Shown in pieces: positions 5,522-6,694 of a stretch of 6,694 nt of DNA. A model generated the notes under the pieces. It worked only from the letters and a program-made list of their open reading frames with translations, searched no databases and had not been told where the DNA came from. Origin of the DNA: Caldimonas sp. (lineage in GTDB: Bacteria > Pseudomonadota > Gammaproteobacteria > Burkholderiales > Burkholderiaceae_C); the NCBI GenBank assembly GCA_030150305.1, contig JASLGD010000119.1, forward strand, positions 1-6,694. Reading direction: 5' to 3'. The translations under genes and the position numbers were made by a program. Numbering within the stretch: position 1 is the stretch's first letter; every line of letters begins with the position of its first letter.

Positions 5522-6694
5522 GGCGCGTTCGCCACCAGGCGCGGCGTGACGATGAGCTCGCGGTACGCCTTCGCCGCGAGCTCCGTCTTCTTCATCGGCT
5601 CGCCCGGGAAGAGGCCGAGCGCGAACACCGCGGCGACGATCAGCCCGAGGATCCACTTCTCGCGCGGCACGAGGTCGGCGAGCGGCTGGTGCGGTGCGCG
5701 CGCGCTGCCGAACAGGAAGCCGAGCGCGAAGCGCAGCATGTACAGCGCGCCGAGGACGACGCCGGTGACGGCGACCAGCGCGAGCGCGAGCGGCAGGTCG
5801 TTGCCGGCGACGTGCAGCGGCCACGCCGCCTTGAACGCGCCGAGCAGGACGAGGAACTCGCCGGTGAAGCCGCTCGTGGTCGGCAGGCCGACCGAGGCGA
5901 GCGTCAGCACCATGAAGAAGACCGAGTAGACCGGAAGCAGCTTCGCGATGCCGCCGTACGCCGCGAGCTCGCGCGTGTGGCAGCGCTCGTAGATCATCCC
6001 GACCATCAGGAACAGGCCGCCGGCGACGAGGCCGTGGCTCACCATCTGGATCACCGCGCCCTGGATGCCGAGCAGGTCGAGGCTGAGCAGCCCGAGCATC
6101 ACGTAGCCGAGGTGGCTGATCGACGAGTACGCGATGATCTTCTTGATGTCGTCCTGGACCAGCGCGAGGCACGCGCCGTAGACGATGCTCAGCACCGCGA
6201 GCGACATCAGCACCGGCGCGAGCTCGCGCGTCGCGTCGGGGAAGAGCGGGAAGCCGAGCTTCATGAAGCCGTACGTTCCCATCTTCAGCATCACGCCGGC
6301 GAGGATCACCGAACCGGCCGTCGGCGCCTCGACGTGGGCGTCGGGCAGCCACGTGTGCAGCGGCGCCATCGGCACCTTGATCGCGAAGCTGAGCGCGAAC
6401 GCGGCGAGCAGCGTCGTCTGGACGTCGAGCGGCAGGTGCGTCTGCACGAGGTCGGCGAACGCGAACGACGTGATCCCGGTCGTCTTCTGCAGCGACCAGA
6501 CGAGGTAGATCACCGCGGCGAGCATCAGGATGCTGCCGAACGCGGTGTAGAGGACGAACTTGATCGTCGCGTAGATGCGCCGCTCGCCGCCCCAGATCCC
6601 GATCAGCAGGAACATCGGGATCAGCATCGTTTCCCAGAAGACGTAGAAGAGGAACAGGTCCTGGGCGAGGAACGTGCCGAGCATCGCGAACTGG
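5518..6694 (-). CDS. nuoM: NADH-quinone oxidoreductase (complex I) subunit M (N-terminus cut by window edge)
   Basis: Second antiporter-like proton-channel subunit of complex I, in the inner membrane. The frame is open to the right edge; 391 residues are visible (Gln-Phe-Ala precede the Met encoded at 6684), and about 125 N-terminal residues lie outside. Counting from that Met, the essential E. coli NuoM residues are all present: Glu18 in FYVFWE (Glu144), Lys103 in AIKVPMAPLHTWLPDAH (Lys234), Lys134 in MLKMG (Lys265), His191 (His322), His217 in VSHGL (His348) and Glu276 in GFTGEF (Glu407). Spacings between Lys103, Lys134 and Glu276 equal those in E. coli, so the channel looks intact. The Met at 6684 is internal, not the start. 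The stop at 5518-5520 overlaps the nuoN ATG. Family assignment is secure. Confidence 0.97.
   Translation of the reverse strand, partial: QFAMLGTFLAQDLFLFYVFWETMLIPMFLLIGIWGGERRIYATIKFVLYTAFGSILMLAAVIYLVWSLQKTTGITSFAFADLVQTHLPLDVQTTLLAAFALSFAIKVPMAPLHTWLPDAHVEAPTAGSVILAGVMLKMGTYGFMKLGFPLFPDATRELAPVLMSLAVLSIVYGACLALVQDDIKKIIAYSSISHLGYVMLGLLSLDLLGIQGAVIQMVSHGLVAGGLFLMVGMIYERCHTRELAAYGGIAKLLPVYSVFFMVLTLASVGLPTTSGFTGEFLVLLGAFKAAWPLHVAGNDLPLALALVAVTGVVLGALYMLRFALGFLFGSARAPHQPLADLVPREKWILGLIVAAVFALGLFPGEPMKKTELAAKAYRELIVTPRLVANAP

Noticed and set aside
4025..5929. A long plus-strand open frame opposite nuoN and the end of nuoM.
   Set aside because: Rich in Arg, Glu and Asp with no family resemblance; it spans two well-identified complex I genes on the other strand.
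5522..6352. Extension of the nuoN frame upstream to an ATG at 6352.
   Set aside because: The extra 277 residues are Arg/Ala-rich shadow sequence inside nuoM. The ATG at 5521, overlapping the nuoM stop, gives a normal NuoN N-terminus.

Overview
This is a GC-rich, densely coding chromosomal segment from a respiring Gram-negative bacterium. The NuoM and NuoN sequences, the CcoI-like copper ATPase and the codon bias (third positions mostly G or C) suggest Pseudomonadota, most likely Betaproteobacteria. That placement is judged from sequence character only, without a database search.

Layout from left to right. (1) On the minus strand, bases 1-2118 hold a copper-type P1B-ATPase of the CcoI/FixI (CopA2) class; its C-terminal end lies beyond the left edge. 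(2) Directly upstream of it, also on the minus strand, is a 71-residue tryptophan-rich protein of unknown function (2227-2442) with a strong ribosome binding site. The 108-bp gap between the two holds an FNR/FixK-like box placed as expected for a class II activated promoter of the ATPase. (3) Bases 2443-2541 form a divergent promoter region built around a 35-bp imperfect dyad, with face-to-face candidate sigma70 promoters inside it. (4) On the plus strand, 2542-4116 encodes a 524-residue fusion of an aminoglycoside-phosphotransferase-like domain and a P-loop kinase-like domain (Rv2004c type). (5) After a 16-bp convergent gap, the minus strand carries nuoN (4133-5521) and nuoM (5518-6694, cut at its N-terminus by the right edge). 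These are the last two antiporter-like membrane subunits of respiratory complex I, joined by a 4-base ATGA overlap.

How the genes may work together: complex I subunits and a CcoI-type Cu(I) exporter, which supplies copper for cbb3 oxidase assembly, are both respiratory. The fusion kinase resembles a mycobacterial protein of the DosR (hypoxia/NO) regulon. With the FNR-like box and the shared dyad, this suggests that the central divergent cluster responds to oxygen limitation. The regulatory reading is inference; the genes themselves are clear apart from the small protein. No RNA gene, insertion sequence, CRISPR array or tandem repeat was seen, and no gene-free stretch exceeds about 110 bases.
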